64,000 nucleotides of DNA from Deltaproteobacteria bacterium. Its GTDB lineage: Bacteria > Desulfobacterota > GWC2-55-46. The DNA lies in assembly GCA_016182655.1 (NCBI GenBank), contig JACPGB010000008.1, positions 79,962-143,961 on the forward strand, in the 5' to 3' direction. The notes under the pieces are model-generated. The model worked only from the letters and a program-made list of their open reading frames with translations. It made no database searches and had not been told where the DNA came from. Positions 6,235 to 14,621 of the stretch are shown piece after piece; position 1 is the stretch's first letter, and each line of letters starts with the position of its first letter. The translations under genes were made by a program, and so were the position numbers.

Positions 6235-9200
6235 CAGCGCACCTCCCTCCAGTAAGTGGGAATGGATGAGCCGCCCTGCCGGACATCCGGGTTAACGATA
6301 GAGCCTCCGGAGCCGATGAGGGCTGTAAACCCGTTGGGGCCGACTACGGTGACCACACCCGAGGCAATGCCCGAGCCTATCTCCTTTGACCTGTCGGTTG
6401 CGTCCTTTACGGCCCCGGACTGCGTGTCGTTCGATGTATTGTAGTTGTAGGCCGCCCCGGCCGTGAGGTACTCGAGCGAGTACAGCCTCGAAGTGCCTGC
6501 CCCGGCCGAGCAGATGTTCACGACACTCGAGGGCTCGTATGTCGTGTAATACGCGGCCTTTCCGAAGACCGCGGCCTGCGCAAGCGACTTCTCCCCGGCG
6601 TTCGTCGAGAGCTTTATGTACCACCCGTAGTAGGGCGAGATGTTTACGGACGACGCGTTTGTTGCGTCGATCAAGTCGGTCTCGGTCTTTGTCGAGGCCT
6701 GGCCGGTATCTTTCACCGCGTACAATCTGTCGACCGTGCCGGTCGATACCGGGTGTTCCCTGTCTCCGGTCCCGAGGAATAGCAACTCGTATCCGGTCTC
6801 GAGCGTCACGGCGGGCTTGTAAAACATCTTCCTCCCCGAGGATGCGTCGGCGCCCGGGTTGGACTGGAAGATCTTCTTGCCGCTCCAGGATGAAGTGAGA
6901 CTGCCGCCGACGTCGAACCTCCACACGCCTGCTCCCGCGTCCCCGGCGTAGAGCCTGTCCACGTAGCCGTTGCCGTTCGCGTCGAGCGCGGAAAGCTGCG
7001 ACGGTATGGACCTCGTAAGCGCGGAGTTCTCCGCGGCCGTGTACCCCCAGACCTTCCTGCCGCTCGATGAGAACGAGGGGACACCGTTTACAAGGGTCGC
7101 TATCTCTATCGCGTATACGCCCCTGCCCCTGGTGGACGAGGGCGCGGGCTCCTGGTCCTCGGACGAGTTGTCGTAGCCCGCGCCGACGAATGCCACTACC
7201 TTCGTGACATCCGTGCCGCCTGACTCTATCGCAACCTTCGTCATGACCGGCTCCGACCATGTCTCGGCCAGCTCCGAATAATCGGTGTTTACGCCCGAGG
7301 GCGATTCCGTCGAGCCGAGCCTCCACAGATAGACCGGCGCTGACGGGTCCGAGACGTCGAGCGCGTAATAAAAGCCCCCGCCCCTCCTCTCGCCGAATAC
7401 GATCACTACCTTGTCGCCGTTCGCGGTCTCTATATAGCCGTTGGAGTTGGCGTCATAGGCATAGACCGACGGCGATGAGTCGGCGAAGTATGTATGCGTG
7501 GCGCCGTAGAGGTGCTTGAGGTTCGGCAATTGGTCCTGCGGTATGAACGCCCATGCCTCTGACCCGTCGCAGTCCTTGAAGGCGTGGAGCATGCCGTCGT
7601 TGCCGCCGAGAAAGATCATCGACCTGTTCAAAGAGCAGTCGTTCTCCTCCGCTGAAGAATAAGTCGAGTACGCGACGACCGTCGGCTTCGAGTGCAGTAT
7701 GTCGCCAAGTATCCAGTCCCTCTTCTCATCCGTTATGCCGTTGCCGTCCTCGTCATAAGCATCATACCCGTGGACGTAATTTACAAGGCGCGTCTTCTCG
7801 GTATCGTCGGCGACCGCGAGCGCGGAGGCCGTCACAAGGGCGTTGGATGAAGTAAAGGCGTTTGCCGATACGGTAAGGCCGGCGTTCGTCCCCATGTAGG
7901 TGTAGATGTTCCTTGAGAGCGACCTCGTAAGGAGGAGCGCTCCAGCGCCTCCCCTTTCGACCTCGCCCGCGTCGGCGACCGTGTTCCAGTATGAAACGGC
8001 GTTCTCCCTTATCGAGCCGTCGGAGTTGGTCGCCGGGTCTCCGTACCTGTCCACGATGTTGCCGTCGGAGTCGAGCCCGAATTTCTTGAGGTTCCCGGAC
8101 CAGAAGGCCTTGTTCTTGGGCATGAAGAACCCCATGTAGAGCCGGTCGCCGGTGTAGGTGCGGTTCTCGGGGCTGACCGGGAGGACCGGGGCGACGAAAG
8201 AGGTGTTCTCCTCGACGATGGAGGCGAGTATCTGGCGTAGAGACTCGCTTAAGCCCGCGGTCGACGAGGCCGAGTAGTAGACGCCGCCGCCGTTGTACGC
8301 CGTCTCCTGAAGGAGGTCCTCGGCGTAGGCCACGCCCGAGAGCCCGAAGCCAACGGTGTACGTGAGGACCGTCTGCCTGCCGAGGGTCTTTTCATCGGAA
8401 GTATCGGGCAGGAGGTCGTTGTCAAAAAGATATTTCGCGACGTCGTCGAGGTAGTCCGAGCCCTGGTAATTGTAGACCTTGTTCGGGTCGTTCGCCGGTT
8501 CGAACCCGTCGCCGTCGCAGTCTCCCTGGTTGCAGATGGTCTTCAATACCGGCGACCTGTCCTCTGTCGACATGCCGTCGGTGATCAAGATGACATAGTT
8601 CTTCTGGCAACTGTACTCGACCGGGGTGGTGTAGGTAATGTTTCCGTTAAAGCTCGTGCCCTGTCCCTTGTAGTAGTTCATCGCCTCGAAGAGCGTCTCT
8701 GCCAGAGGCGTCCAGGTCGAGGGGTCTATGCCGTTTACGGTGTTCACGAGAGCCGTCCTGTTCGTGGTAGTGCCGGAGAAGACGGCGTCCATGTCCTTCA
8801 CATAGGCGTTATAACCGTTGTAGCCGTACTGGTCGCCGACCCCGGCTATGTGGCCGCCGTTCGACTGGTTGAATATCATGAGGCCGAACTTCACGCCCGA
8901 GGTCGTGTTGAGGAGGTTCGTAAGGACCTCCTTGGCTATCTCCATCTTTGAGCGGTAGCCCCCGCCGATGGTGAGCCAGTTGATGTAGTTGCCGAGGGAG
9001 TAACTGCCGGAGTTGTTGGTGCACGCGCCCGAGGTCTTGAGCTTGCCCTGGTAGGTGCCGGTAGTAAGGAGCGCGTTCTTTGCAGACGGGCAGGTGATCG
9101 AGTTGACGTCGTTTATGTACTGGACCCATTTGCCCTCTATCGCCCTCCATCTGTAGACCTTGTCGGTCTCGCAAGGCTGTCCCTGACAGCCGTTCGTGGC

Positions 9201-9410
9201 GGCGTAGACCGTCGAGGGATTGTAGGGGTCGCCCGAGACGATCGTCTCGCTCATAGACCCGGAGTTGTCGAGTATTATGAGGACGTTCGGTTGTAGCGTA
9301 TCCGTCGAGACGCCGTAGATGACGGCGTCCCCGGGGTACTGGTCGAGGGCGCCGGCGAACGGCGCGAACAACAACAGGGCAACAATGGCAAGAAGGACGG
9401 GTCTCATCAT
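6234..9410 (-). CDS. pilY1: PilY1-type pilus tip adhesin/assembly protein
   Basis: A 1,058-residue protein with a signal peptide (residues 1-21). The N-terminal half holds a von Willebrand A domain with an intact MIDAS start DNSGSMS (D48, S50, S52). Family knowledge says this sits at the pilus tip and senses or binds surfaces. The C-terminal half is the PilY1 beta-propeller. It begins near the SKPTVVAYSTYSSAEE and FLGGNDGMLHAF segments, which are the family's most conserved block. Several calcium-binding loops of the DxNxNG type are visible (DANGNGYVD; DEDGNGITD; DANSNGYIE). Cysteines near residues 75-80 and 120-130 may form disulfides in the vWA region. It overlaps the stop of pilX by 1 nt. 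PilY1 is needed for extrusion of type IV pili and for adhesion. Confidence 0.93.
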   Translation of the reverse strand: MMRPVLLAIVALLLFAPFAGALDQYPGDAVIYGVSTDTLQPNVLIILDNSGSMSETIVSGDPYNPSTVYAATNGCQGQPCETDKVYRWRAIEGKWVQYINDVNSITCPSAKNALLTTGTYQGKLKTSGACTNNSGSYSLGNYINWLTIGGGYRSKMEIAKEVLTNLLNTTSGVKFGLMIFNQSNGGHIAGVGDQYGYNGYNAYVKDMDAVFSGTTTNRTALVNTVNGIDPSTWTPLAETLFEAMNYYKGQGTSFNGNITYTTPVEYSCQKNYVILITDGMSTEDRSPVLKTICNQGDCDGDGFEPANDPNKVYNYQGSDYLDDVAKYLFDNDLLPDTSDEKTLGRQTVLTYTVGFGLSGVAYAEDLLQETAYNGGGVYYSASSTAGLSESLRQILASIVEENTSFVAPVLPVSPENRTYTGDRLYMGFFMPKNKAFWSGNLKKFGLDSDGNIVDRYGDPATNSDGSIRENAVSYWNTVADAGEVERGGAGALLLTRSLSRNIYTYMGTNAGLTVSANAFTSSNALVTASALAVADDTEKTRLVNYVHGYDAYDEDGNGITDEKRDWILGDILHSKPTVVAYSTYSSAEENDCSLNRSMIFLGGNDGMLHAFKDCDGSEAWAFIPQDQLPNLKHLYGATHTYFADSSPSVYAYDANSNGYIETANGDKVVIVFGERRGGGFYYALDVSDPSAPVYLWRLGSTESPSGVNTDYSELAETWSEPVMTKVAIESGGTDVTKVVAFVGAGYDNSSEDQEPAPSSTRGRGVYAIEIATLVNGVPSFSSSGRKVWGYTAAENSALTRSIPSQLSALDANGNGYVDRLYAGDAGAGVWRFDVGGSLTSSWSGKKIFQSNPGADASSGRKMFYKPAVTLETGYELLFLGTGDREHPVSTGTVDRLYAVKDTGQASTKTETDLIDATNASSVNISPYYGWYIKLSTNAGEKSLAQAAVFGKAAYYTTYEPSSVVNICSAGAGTSRLYSLEYLTAGAAYNYNTSNDTQSGAVKDATDRSKEIGSGIASGVVTVVGPNGFTALIGSGGSIVNPDVRQGGSSIPTYWREVR

Positions 9411-9868
9411 CAGCTCCTCGGGATTATCCTCGCTACATTCGTCTCCACCATTGCCTGGGCATTGGCCGGGCCGGTACCCTGGGCGGAGATCACGAAAAAG
9501 TTGGCCTCGAACTCGGTAGCGTCCATGCCCGAGCCCCTCGGCGGGTTGCCTTTGGACAGGAATGTCACGGACCCGCTTGCGTCGCTCCTTGCGTCGGAGA
9601 GGCTCACTCCGGTAAGCGGTATGTTCACCGTGCCGGTCCCTATCTGCGTGTAGATGTTCATGTCGGACCTTCCGTATTCAAGCGCCCGTTCGGCCGCGTA
9701 GAACGCGTCCTGCTTGACTCTCCAGTTCCTCGCGGCCTTTGTCTCGGACGACGAGTTCGCGTGCATCATGGTACCCAAGAGCCCCATGAGAAAGAGCGCG
9801 ATGAGTGCTATGACGAGCGCCATGCCTTTTTCATTTCCGACGATTTTTTTGAACATACATTTCTCCAT
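9410..9868 (-). CDS. pilX: PilX-like minor pilin
   Basis: A 152-residue protein with a prepilin-type start: EKG, then MALVIALIALFLMGLLG. The +5 position is Ile, not Glu, as in PilX and GspK proteins, which sit at the tip and do not need the Glu-5 contact. It continues with the PilX N-terminal pattern NSSSETKAARNWRVKQDAFYAAERALEYG. The C-terminal part is short and lacks the extended head of GspK. It lies between pilW and pilY1 in the standard order of the pilVWXY1 operon. Start ATG 9868; an internal ATG at MFKKIVGN is also possible. Confidence 0.85.
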   Translation of the reverse strand: MEKCMFKKIVGNEKGMALVIALIALFLMGLLGTMMHANSSSETKAARNWRVKQDAFYAAERALEYGRSDMNIYTQIGTGTVNIPLTGVSLSDARSDASGSVTFLSKGNPPRGSGMDATEFEANFFVISAQGTGPANAQAMVETNVARIIPRS

Positions 9869-9901
9869 TGTTTTGGCTACCTGAAAAAAAACAGGAATTT
9901 T

Positions 9902-10813
9902 TTATCTGTTCCTTAGTCTTGCCGATGCGTTCATCTCCCTTACCTTGGCAACGCCGTTCGAGAGCCCCTTCGTGGCCTCGGTCTGGGCGTTCAAGGCTAT
10001 CTTTATGTCCCTTATTTGCGATGCGTCGGCAGGGGCCGAAGTGACCGAGCCGTTATCGAGCACATAGCTCAACTGAAAGTCACTTATGTTGCTTGCCGCT
10101 ATCGACCCTTCATCCGCGCTCCCGTTGACTATCCTCATGAGGCAGTTCCCAGCCGGGCAGGCGACGTCCGGGGCGCACCCGGCGGAAGGCCCGAGGCAGT
10201 ACCGTATCGTGTTCGGGTAGGTGTCAGGGGCCGAGGCCCCGGTCTTTACGATGAGAAAGCCCCTTTTAAAGTCAGTGGCACCTGCGCTTGAGGACGGCGT
10301 GATGGTCACTGACGGGACAGAAGAGTCCACGGCTGAAACGACAAAGGCCGACGCCGCCGGCTGGGATTTGTCCCCGGGGTTTATGACCCTGACGGCGTCG
10401 CCGGGGGTCAAAATGGCGGCTTCGTCGGCTGAGGCGATGGTAAAAGCGATCGCCGAGCCGGATGAGACGTTGACGGTCGTGTCGGCGTTTATGCGCGCCA
10501 CGGTCCCGGCGGCAGAGGCCGTATTAAGGACGACTATGTCCGATCCGCTCACTCCGGAGTTGTTCTGGATGAGGGCCACGGGGAACTCTCCGCCCGTGAG
10601 CGCAAAGCCCGCCATCCGGAGGTCCCTCGTTATGCTTTCCACGGCCAGCCTCTGGTTCTGCTGTACGTCGACAACATCGGCTTCAATATGCGTCACCTTG
10701 TGCTGGGTGTTGTAGAGCGAGAATATCCCGGCGGTCAGGACGCCGAGTATCGCCATGGCTATCACGAGCTCGATTATCGTAAAGCCCCTATCGTCTCTCA
10801 TGGCCCTTTCCAT
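9902..10813 (-). CDS. pilW: PilW-like minor pilin
   Basis: A 303-residue pseudopilin. The cleavage site is RG before FTIIELVIAMAILGVL with Glu+5. A conserved PilW block follows at about residues 45-65 (VQQNQRLAVESITRDLRMAGFAL). The large C-terminal head is beta-rich and has cysteines CLGPSAGCAPDVACPAGNC that can form disulfides. It starts 2 nt after the pilV stop. Function by family: minor pilin that joins the initiating tip complex with PilV, PilX and PilY1. Confidence 0.88.
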   Translation of the reverse strand: MERAMRDDRGFTIIELVIAMAILGVLTAGIFSLYNTQHKVTHIEADVVDVQQNQRLAVESITRDLRMAGFALTGGEFPVALIQNNSGVSGSDIVVLNTASAAGTVARINADTTVNVSSGSAIAFTIASADEAAILTPGDAVRVINPGDKSQPAASAFVVSAVDSSVPSVTITPSSSAGATDFKRGFLIVKTGASAPDTYPNTIRYCLGPSAGCAPDVACPAGNCLMRIVNGSADEGSIAASNISDFQLSYVLDNGSVTSAPADASQIRDIKIALNAQTEATKGLSNGVAKVREMNASARLRNR

Positions 10814-10815
10814 AG

Positions 10816-11232
10816 CTACACAGTCCCCTTGAACGCTGTGAAGCTTACGCTTCTTACTCCGCTTGAGACCGTTACATCGACCTTTGAGACCCCTGTAACG
10901 GGGTTATTGACCGACACCGAATAAGTCGCCGAATAGACCCTGCCGCTCACATTTTTGGCAGTCGCGGCGGTATCCGGGTCGAGGTCGTATGTCGCGCCTG
11001 TTACGGTTGCGTTGAATATGGCGTCGTTTGAGTCCCTCGATGTTATGTCCTCGATTACCGAGGAGCCGAGAGCCCCCTCGACGGTTATCATCTGCGAGAG
11101 CCTGTCGGTGCCGATGCCCATAGAGAGCATCGTAGCCGTGCCGAGGAGCCCGAAGGATAGGATGAACATCGCTATCAGCAACTCGAGTAATGTAAACCCA
11201 TCTTCTTTTTTCATGGTCGGTTTCATAGTCAT
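10816..11232 (-). CDS. pilV: PilV-like minor pilin
   Basis: A 138-residue pseudopilin, first gene of the operon. The prepilin site is KKEDG before FTLLELLIAMFILSFGLLG with Glu+5. A PilV-type pattern follows (MLSMGIGTDRLSQMITVEGALGSSVIEDI). The start is uncertain among ATG at 11230-11232, 11224-11226 and 11212-11214; the first has GGAG upstream and the last gives the shortest leader. It lies about 20 nt downstream of a well-formed sigma-54 promoter, so the operon is likely activated by the NtrC-type protein encoded just upstream. Confidence 0.85.
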   Translation of the reverse strand: MTMKPTMKKEDGFTLLELLIAMFILSFGLLGTATMLSMGIGTDRLSQMITVEGALGSSVIEDITSRDSNDAIFNATVTGATYDLDPDTAATAKNVSGRVYSATYSVSVNNPVTGVSKVDVTVSSGVRSVSFTAFKGTV

Positions 11233-11250
11233 GTTTTAACTCCATGCAAT

Positions 11251-11266
11251 TGCAAAACATGTGCCT
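11251..11266 (-). promoter_or_regulatory. Sigma-54 promoter of the pilus operon
   Basis: On the minus strand the sequence AGGCACATGTTTTGCA has the GG (-24) and GC (-12) doublets exactly 10 nt apart, with TTGCA as in the consensus TGGCACG-N4-TTGCA. It ends about 20 nt before the pilV start. Confidence 0.8.
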
Positions 11267-11348
11267 AAAGTCACATTACCATGTAACATATTGATATATA
11301 TAGTATTTTATTTATAACTCGGGATACGCGCGGGAGTCCAGGTGAAAA

Positions 11349-11466
11349 GGTGTGCGGTTTTGGCCTATTGTTTAACCCAAGCCTGTGGGTCTGAATCAAA
11401 TTATTTGTTGAAAAATGGCATATTACGCTTCAGAGGTGTGTACAGTCAGGGGTGTGCGGTTTTGGC
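11349..11466 (-). promoter_or_regulatory. Two 16-bp direct repeats, candidate activator (enhancer) sites
   Basis: GGTGTGCGGTTTTGGC occurs exactly at 11349-11364 and again at 11451-11466, 102 bp apart. Both lie between the NtrC-type regulator and the sigma-54 promoter, about 85 and 185 bp upstream of the -24 element. That is the usual distance for upstream activating sequences. No other copy was noticed in the window. Confidence 0.55.
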
Positions 11467-11472
11467 AGGCCT

Positions 11473-12813
11473 TCACGATATGGAGTACTTCTCAAGCTTT
11501 CTTAAAAGGGCCCTTCTGCTAATTCCAAGCACCCTTGCGGCCTCGGACCTGTTCCCGGCTGAGGCGGCAAGTGTTGAAAGTATATGCCTTTTTACGACTT
11601 CTTCGAGGGTCCCGGATGAATGGGCCTCAAGGGCCGGTCTTTCAGGGCCTATCGCAGTGACCGTTGCCGGAAGGTGTTCGGCCTTGAGGAACGGCTCGCT
11701 CGCGAGTATCGCGGCGTACTCTATCGCGTTCTCGAGCTCCCTGACGTTCCCCGGCCAGTCGTATGAAAGGAGCGCCTTCTGGGCGGGCCTGGAGATGCCG
11801 TCGACCTTTTTCCCTGTCTTTGATGAAAACCTCTCTAAAATGTGCCTGCTTAAAAGCTGTATGTCGTCCTTGCGCTCCCTTAATGGCGGGACCGTCAGGG
11901 TGAGCGGGGTCAGCCTGTAGAAGAGGTCCTCCCTGAAACGCCCCTCCCTCACCTCATTTGCGAGGTCCCTGTTAGTCGCGGCTATCACCCGGCAGTTGGC
12001 CATAAGGGTCTTAGGCCCCCCGACCTTCCTGAACTCTCCGTTCTGGAGGACCCGGAGGAGATGCGGCTGGAAAGATAGGGGCATGTCCCCTATCTCGTCA
12101 AGGAAGAGGACCCCGGAGCCGGCGGCCTCGAACATCCCCTTTTTGTCGGCGTCGGCTCCGGTGAACGCCCCCTTTACATGGCCGAATAGCTCGGATTCTA
12201 TGAGCGTCTCGACCATTCCGCCGCAGTTGCACGCTACGAACGGCTCTTTCGCGGCAGGGCTTATGGCGTGGAGGGCGCGGGCCATCGCCTCCTTCCCCGT
12301 GCCGGTCTCGCCGGTTATGGTGACGGTCTTGAAGTAGGGGGCGATCTTCCGGAGGAAACGGAACGCGTCGAGCATCTGCGGGTTTTTCGCGACGACACCC
12401 GCGAAGGTGTACTTCTCGACGAGGAGCTTTTCTATCTCGTCGGTCTCGTTACGTATGGCGGCTTGAACTGCGACTTCTTCGAGGCTCTCGGCGAACCTCT
12501 CTTTGTCGAGCGGGAGGCCGAAGCAGGCTGAAGCGCCCCTCTTTATGGTGTCGAGGGCCTCGGACTCGGACACCCCTACAAGGAAGATCTCGACCCTCGG
12601 GTCGACCGCGGCCATGTACTGGACGTACTGGACCATCTCGCGTCCGCTTTTGGCGATGACGAGGTCATACCCGCCCTCGATGAGCTTTATGAGGGCGTTC
12701 TCGCTTTCCTTGACGGGGTCGACAGTATGATTATCGAGGAGCCCGGAGAGCTCCTCTTGAAGCCCCTGGGGCAGGAGCATGATCTTCAGGCTGTATGGGC
12801 GAGTCGACGGCAT
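11473..12813 (-). CDS. NtrC-family sigma-54 activator with degenerate receiver
   Basis: A 446-residue enhancer-binding protein. The central AAA+ domain is complete: Walker A GETGTGKE (168-175), sigma-54 contact loop GAFTGA (215-220), Walker B LFLDE (D239-E240), and the sensor/arginine-finger segment RLTPLTLTVPPLRER. A Fis-type helix-turn-helix ends the protein (NRSEAARVLGISRRALLRKL, about 420-440). The N-terminal 120 residues have the length of a receiver, but lack the acidic pair near the start, and the phospho-acceptor position is Lys (DLVIAKSG, K55). It is therefore probably not controlled by phosphorylation. It is encoded directly upstream of the pilV operon on the same strand, with a sigma-54 promoter between, so it is the likely local activator. 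Confidence 0.9.
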   Translation of the reverse strand: MPSTRPYSLKIMLLPQGLQEELSGLLDNHTVDPVKESENALIKLIEGGYDLVIAKSGREMVQYVQYMAAVDPRVEIFLVGVSESEALDTIKRGASACFGLPLDKERFAESLEEVAVQAAIRNETDEIEKLLVEKYTFAGVVAKNPQMLDAFRFLRKIAPYFKTVTITGETGTGKEAMARALHAISPAAKEPFVACNCGGMVETLIESELFGHVKGAFTGADADKKGMFEAAGSGVLFLDEIGDMPLSFQPHLLRVLQNGEFRKVGGPKTLMANCRVIAATNRDLANEVREGRFREDLFYRLTPLTLTVPPLRERKDDIQLLSRHILERFSSKTGKKVDGISRPAQKALLSYDWPGNVRELENAIEYAAILASEPFLKAEHLPATVTAIGPERPALEAHSSGTLEEVVKRHILSTLAASAGNRSEAARVLGISRRALLRKLEKYSIS

Positions 12814-13097
12814 ATGCGGTAATCATATTGATTTATGGGAAAATATTCAACTGATTTGAAAAGAGGGGGACGTATGAACTGGGTTGGAATTTACGGCTTC
12901 CACGCTTATTCCAAATCGATACCGGCGGAGTCGATCCACCCCGCATCCACTCCATATGGGACATGTGTGCGAAGAAGGCTACAGGGATCGATGACTACAA
13001 AATACCTTAACCTTGAATTCTCGTCCTGATGCCTTCCTATGATTTTGCCTCCGCAACCCGGGAGGTATTTTGTCAAAACATTCCCAAAGACGGCAAC

Positions 13098-13802
13098 TCA
13101 ATTACGTCCGCTCGCATTTTGGTCATATTCGTCGTTTACCAAGGGCGAACTCCTCAAGACCAATTCCCTTTTATTTGATACAAACGGCGCAGGTTTCTCG
13201 CTTTTGACGGGTAGCAAGGTTGTTTTTGTGACGCTGATATTCTGTTTTCTGGGAGCATCGATAGTCCCCACGTGATATCTGTCTATCTCATCAGCACAAC
13301 AACCTTTCTCCACGGAGCTTAATTGTACCGGCGTCCCCTCTTTTATACGAAGGGGCAGGATGTTATCAAAGACATATTGTTCCTTTACTACAAAGCCATC
13401 CCTGTCGCCAAACCAGATGAGGGTGGAATTGCCTTCGGCGCAGTGTGCATGCCCCGCGTAAAATACATCCAGCCGTCCGTCGGCATCGACATCGTGCAAG
13501 GAAAAAGTGTCCATATAGCCCTGGTCGGTAAACAACACATCAATAAAAGAACAATATTCTTTCTCTTTCTCCTTTCCGGCCTCGCTCGATAAATATGCCT
13601 TTCTTAGCAGTTCTTTGTTTTTTGCCAGAAACGCCCTGTCCACCTTGCGCATCTTGTTTACCGGCGTCCATGAGAGGGTCTCAGGGAACAATATCGACGA
13701 TGTAGCCGTGTAATCATGCTCCGTCACCTCCGCGCGAGGAGCGCTACATAGCGGAGGGAGGAATAGTAGGCAGAACAGTATTATGAATATTCTCGTCATC
13801 AC
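13098..13802 (-). CDS. Exported protein of unknown function with VCBS/FG-GAP-like segment
   Basis: A 234-residue protein with a Sec signal (MMTRIFIILFCLLFLPPLCSA). One segment, about residues 97-115 (SLHDVDADGRLDVFYAGHAH), has the DxDxDGxxD calcium-loop and strand pattern of FG-GAP/VCBS propeller blades; only one such unit is present. Four Cys (CSF, HCAEG, GCCADE) may form disulfides. Local base composition is lower in GC than the pilus genes. It stands alone between the regulator and the BrnTA module. The 284 bp between it and the regulator start hold no gene that I can support. Confidence 0.6.
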   Translation of the reverse strand: MMTRIFIILFCLLFLPPLCSAPRAEVTEHDYTATSSILFPETLSWTPVNKMRKVDRAFLAKNKELLRKAYLSSEAGKEKEKEYCSFIDVLFTDQGYMDTFSLHDVDADGRLDVFYAGHAHCAEGNSTLIWFGDRDGFVVKEQYVFDNILPLRIKEGTPVQLSSVEKGCCADEIDRYHVGTIDAPRKQNISVTKTTLLPVKSEKPAPFVSNKRELVLRSSPLVNDEYDQNASGRN

Positions 13803-13901
13803 GGCCTCTTTTGAGTGTTCAGGTCTGACATCCGCACCCTTGCCAATGTTGCCCGATATGCTCGTGTGGCAAGCGGCTATTAAATCTGCCGACCTCCTGC
13901 G

Positions 13902-14180
13902 TCACTTCGCGGCATGCATCTCCTCATCCACCTTCTCTGCCAGGAATATCTTCAGCAAGGACTGATAAGGGACGTCACGCTTGCTGGCCAGGGCCTTCAG
14001 GTGTTCGATGAGGGACTCCGGCAACCTTATGGATATGGTCCTGGTAGAGGGCTTAAGGTTGGGGAATACCGCCTTCCTGCCCTTGGAGTAATCGATGTAC
14101 CCGGTCGAGTCGTGCTTCGCCCAGAACTCCCTCTCTTCTTCCTCGCTCTTGAATTTGGGGGTCTTATTCCGTTTCTTCAT
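13902..14180 (-). CDS. brnA: BrnA-family antitoxin
   Basis: A 92-residue protein. It has the BrnA signature region FWAKHDSTGYIDYSKGRKAVFPNLKPS, followed by a ribbon-helix-helix DNA-binding part (TRTISIRLPESLIEHLKALASKRDVPYQSLLKIFLAEKV). Its start overlaps the end of the brnT gene by 17 nt, which is the standard toxin-first order of BrnTA modules. BrnA neutralises BrnT and represses the operon together with it. Confidence 0.88.
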   Translation of the reverse strand: MKKRNKTPKFKSEEEEREFWAKHDSTGYIDYSKGRKAVFPNLKPSTRTISIRLPESLIEHLKALASKRDVPYQSLLKIFLAEKVDEEMHAAK

Positions 14181-14472
14181 AGACCTTCCTCTCTTTTTTG
14201 CTCATATCCCTCGCGGATATTATCCTTATCCTGTTTTTCCTTATCGTGAAGACCAGGAAAAGCGGACGACCGTTGTCCGTTTTTCCCAAAACATAATTAC
14301 GCACTTCCGTGGCCGAATGCGCGGTATCGTTTCTTACAAGCAGCGGCGAGTTGAAAAAGACCTCTTCGCACTCGATATGGCTGACGTCATGCCTTTCCCA
14401 ATTCTTAAGGAAATTTCCCTTATCCCAATCAAAGCCTTCTATGTCAGAAAAGATGTCTTCTTGATATTTCAT
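14164..14472 (-). CDS. brnT: BrnT-family toxin (RelE-like ribonuclease)
   Basis: A 102-residue protein of the BrnT family. It shows the core FDWDKGNFLKNWERHDVSHIECEEVFF, then NYVLGKTDNGRPLFLVFTIRKNRIRIISARDMSKKERKVYE. The second block carries the conserved R...R.IS.R..s..E pattern of the active site. BrnT cleaves RNA and arrests growth when free of BrnA. The ATG at 14470-14472 follows directly on an 8+8 inverted repeat that is a likely autoregulatory operator. Confidence 0.88.
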   Translation of the reverse strand: MKYQEDIFSDIEGFDWDKGNFLKNWERHDVSHIECEEVFFNSPLLVRNDTAHSATEVRNYVLGKTDNGRPLFLVFTIRKNRIRIISARDMSKKERKVYEETE

Positions 14473-14475
14473 AAA

Positions 14476-14496
14476 TGTATATACTCAATATATACA
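14476..14496. promoter_or_regulatory. BrnTA operator (inverted repeat)
   Basis: TGTATATA and TATATACA are perfect inverted arms separated by CTCAA, immediately upstream of brnT. BrnA-type ribbon-helix-helix proteins bind such repeats. The site may also overlap a -10 box on the minus strand. Confidence 0.6.
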
Positions 14497-14621
14497 AAAA
14501 GACTGCGTCCGTCAATACCGCCCGATATACCCGGCAAGGGAAGCGGGCTGCCCATTTGACAGCTTTTTCCTATTGTGTAATCATATCCTTAACCCTCGGC
14601 AACGCGTCCCATTCTATCGTG

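Noticed and set aside
6292..7326. Long minus-strand frame overlapping pilY1
   Set aside because: It is a shadow in a high-GC gene: Arg-rich, no domain, no ribosome site, while pilY1 has full family motifs.
14475..14621. N-terminal extension of the diiron-GGDEF protein from ATG 14475
   Set aside because: The extension starts inside the BrnTA operator, has no family similarity and reads as non-coding sequence; the MBL domain starts after ATG 14622.
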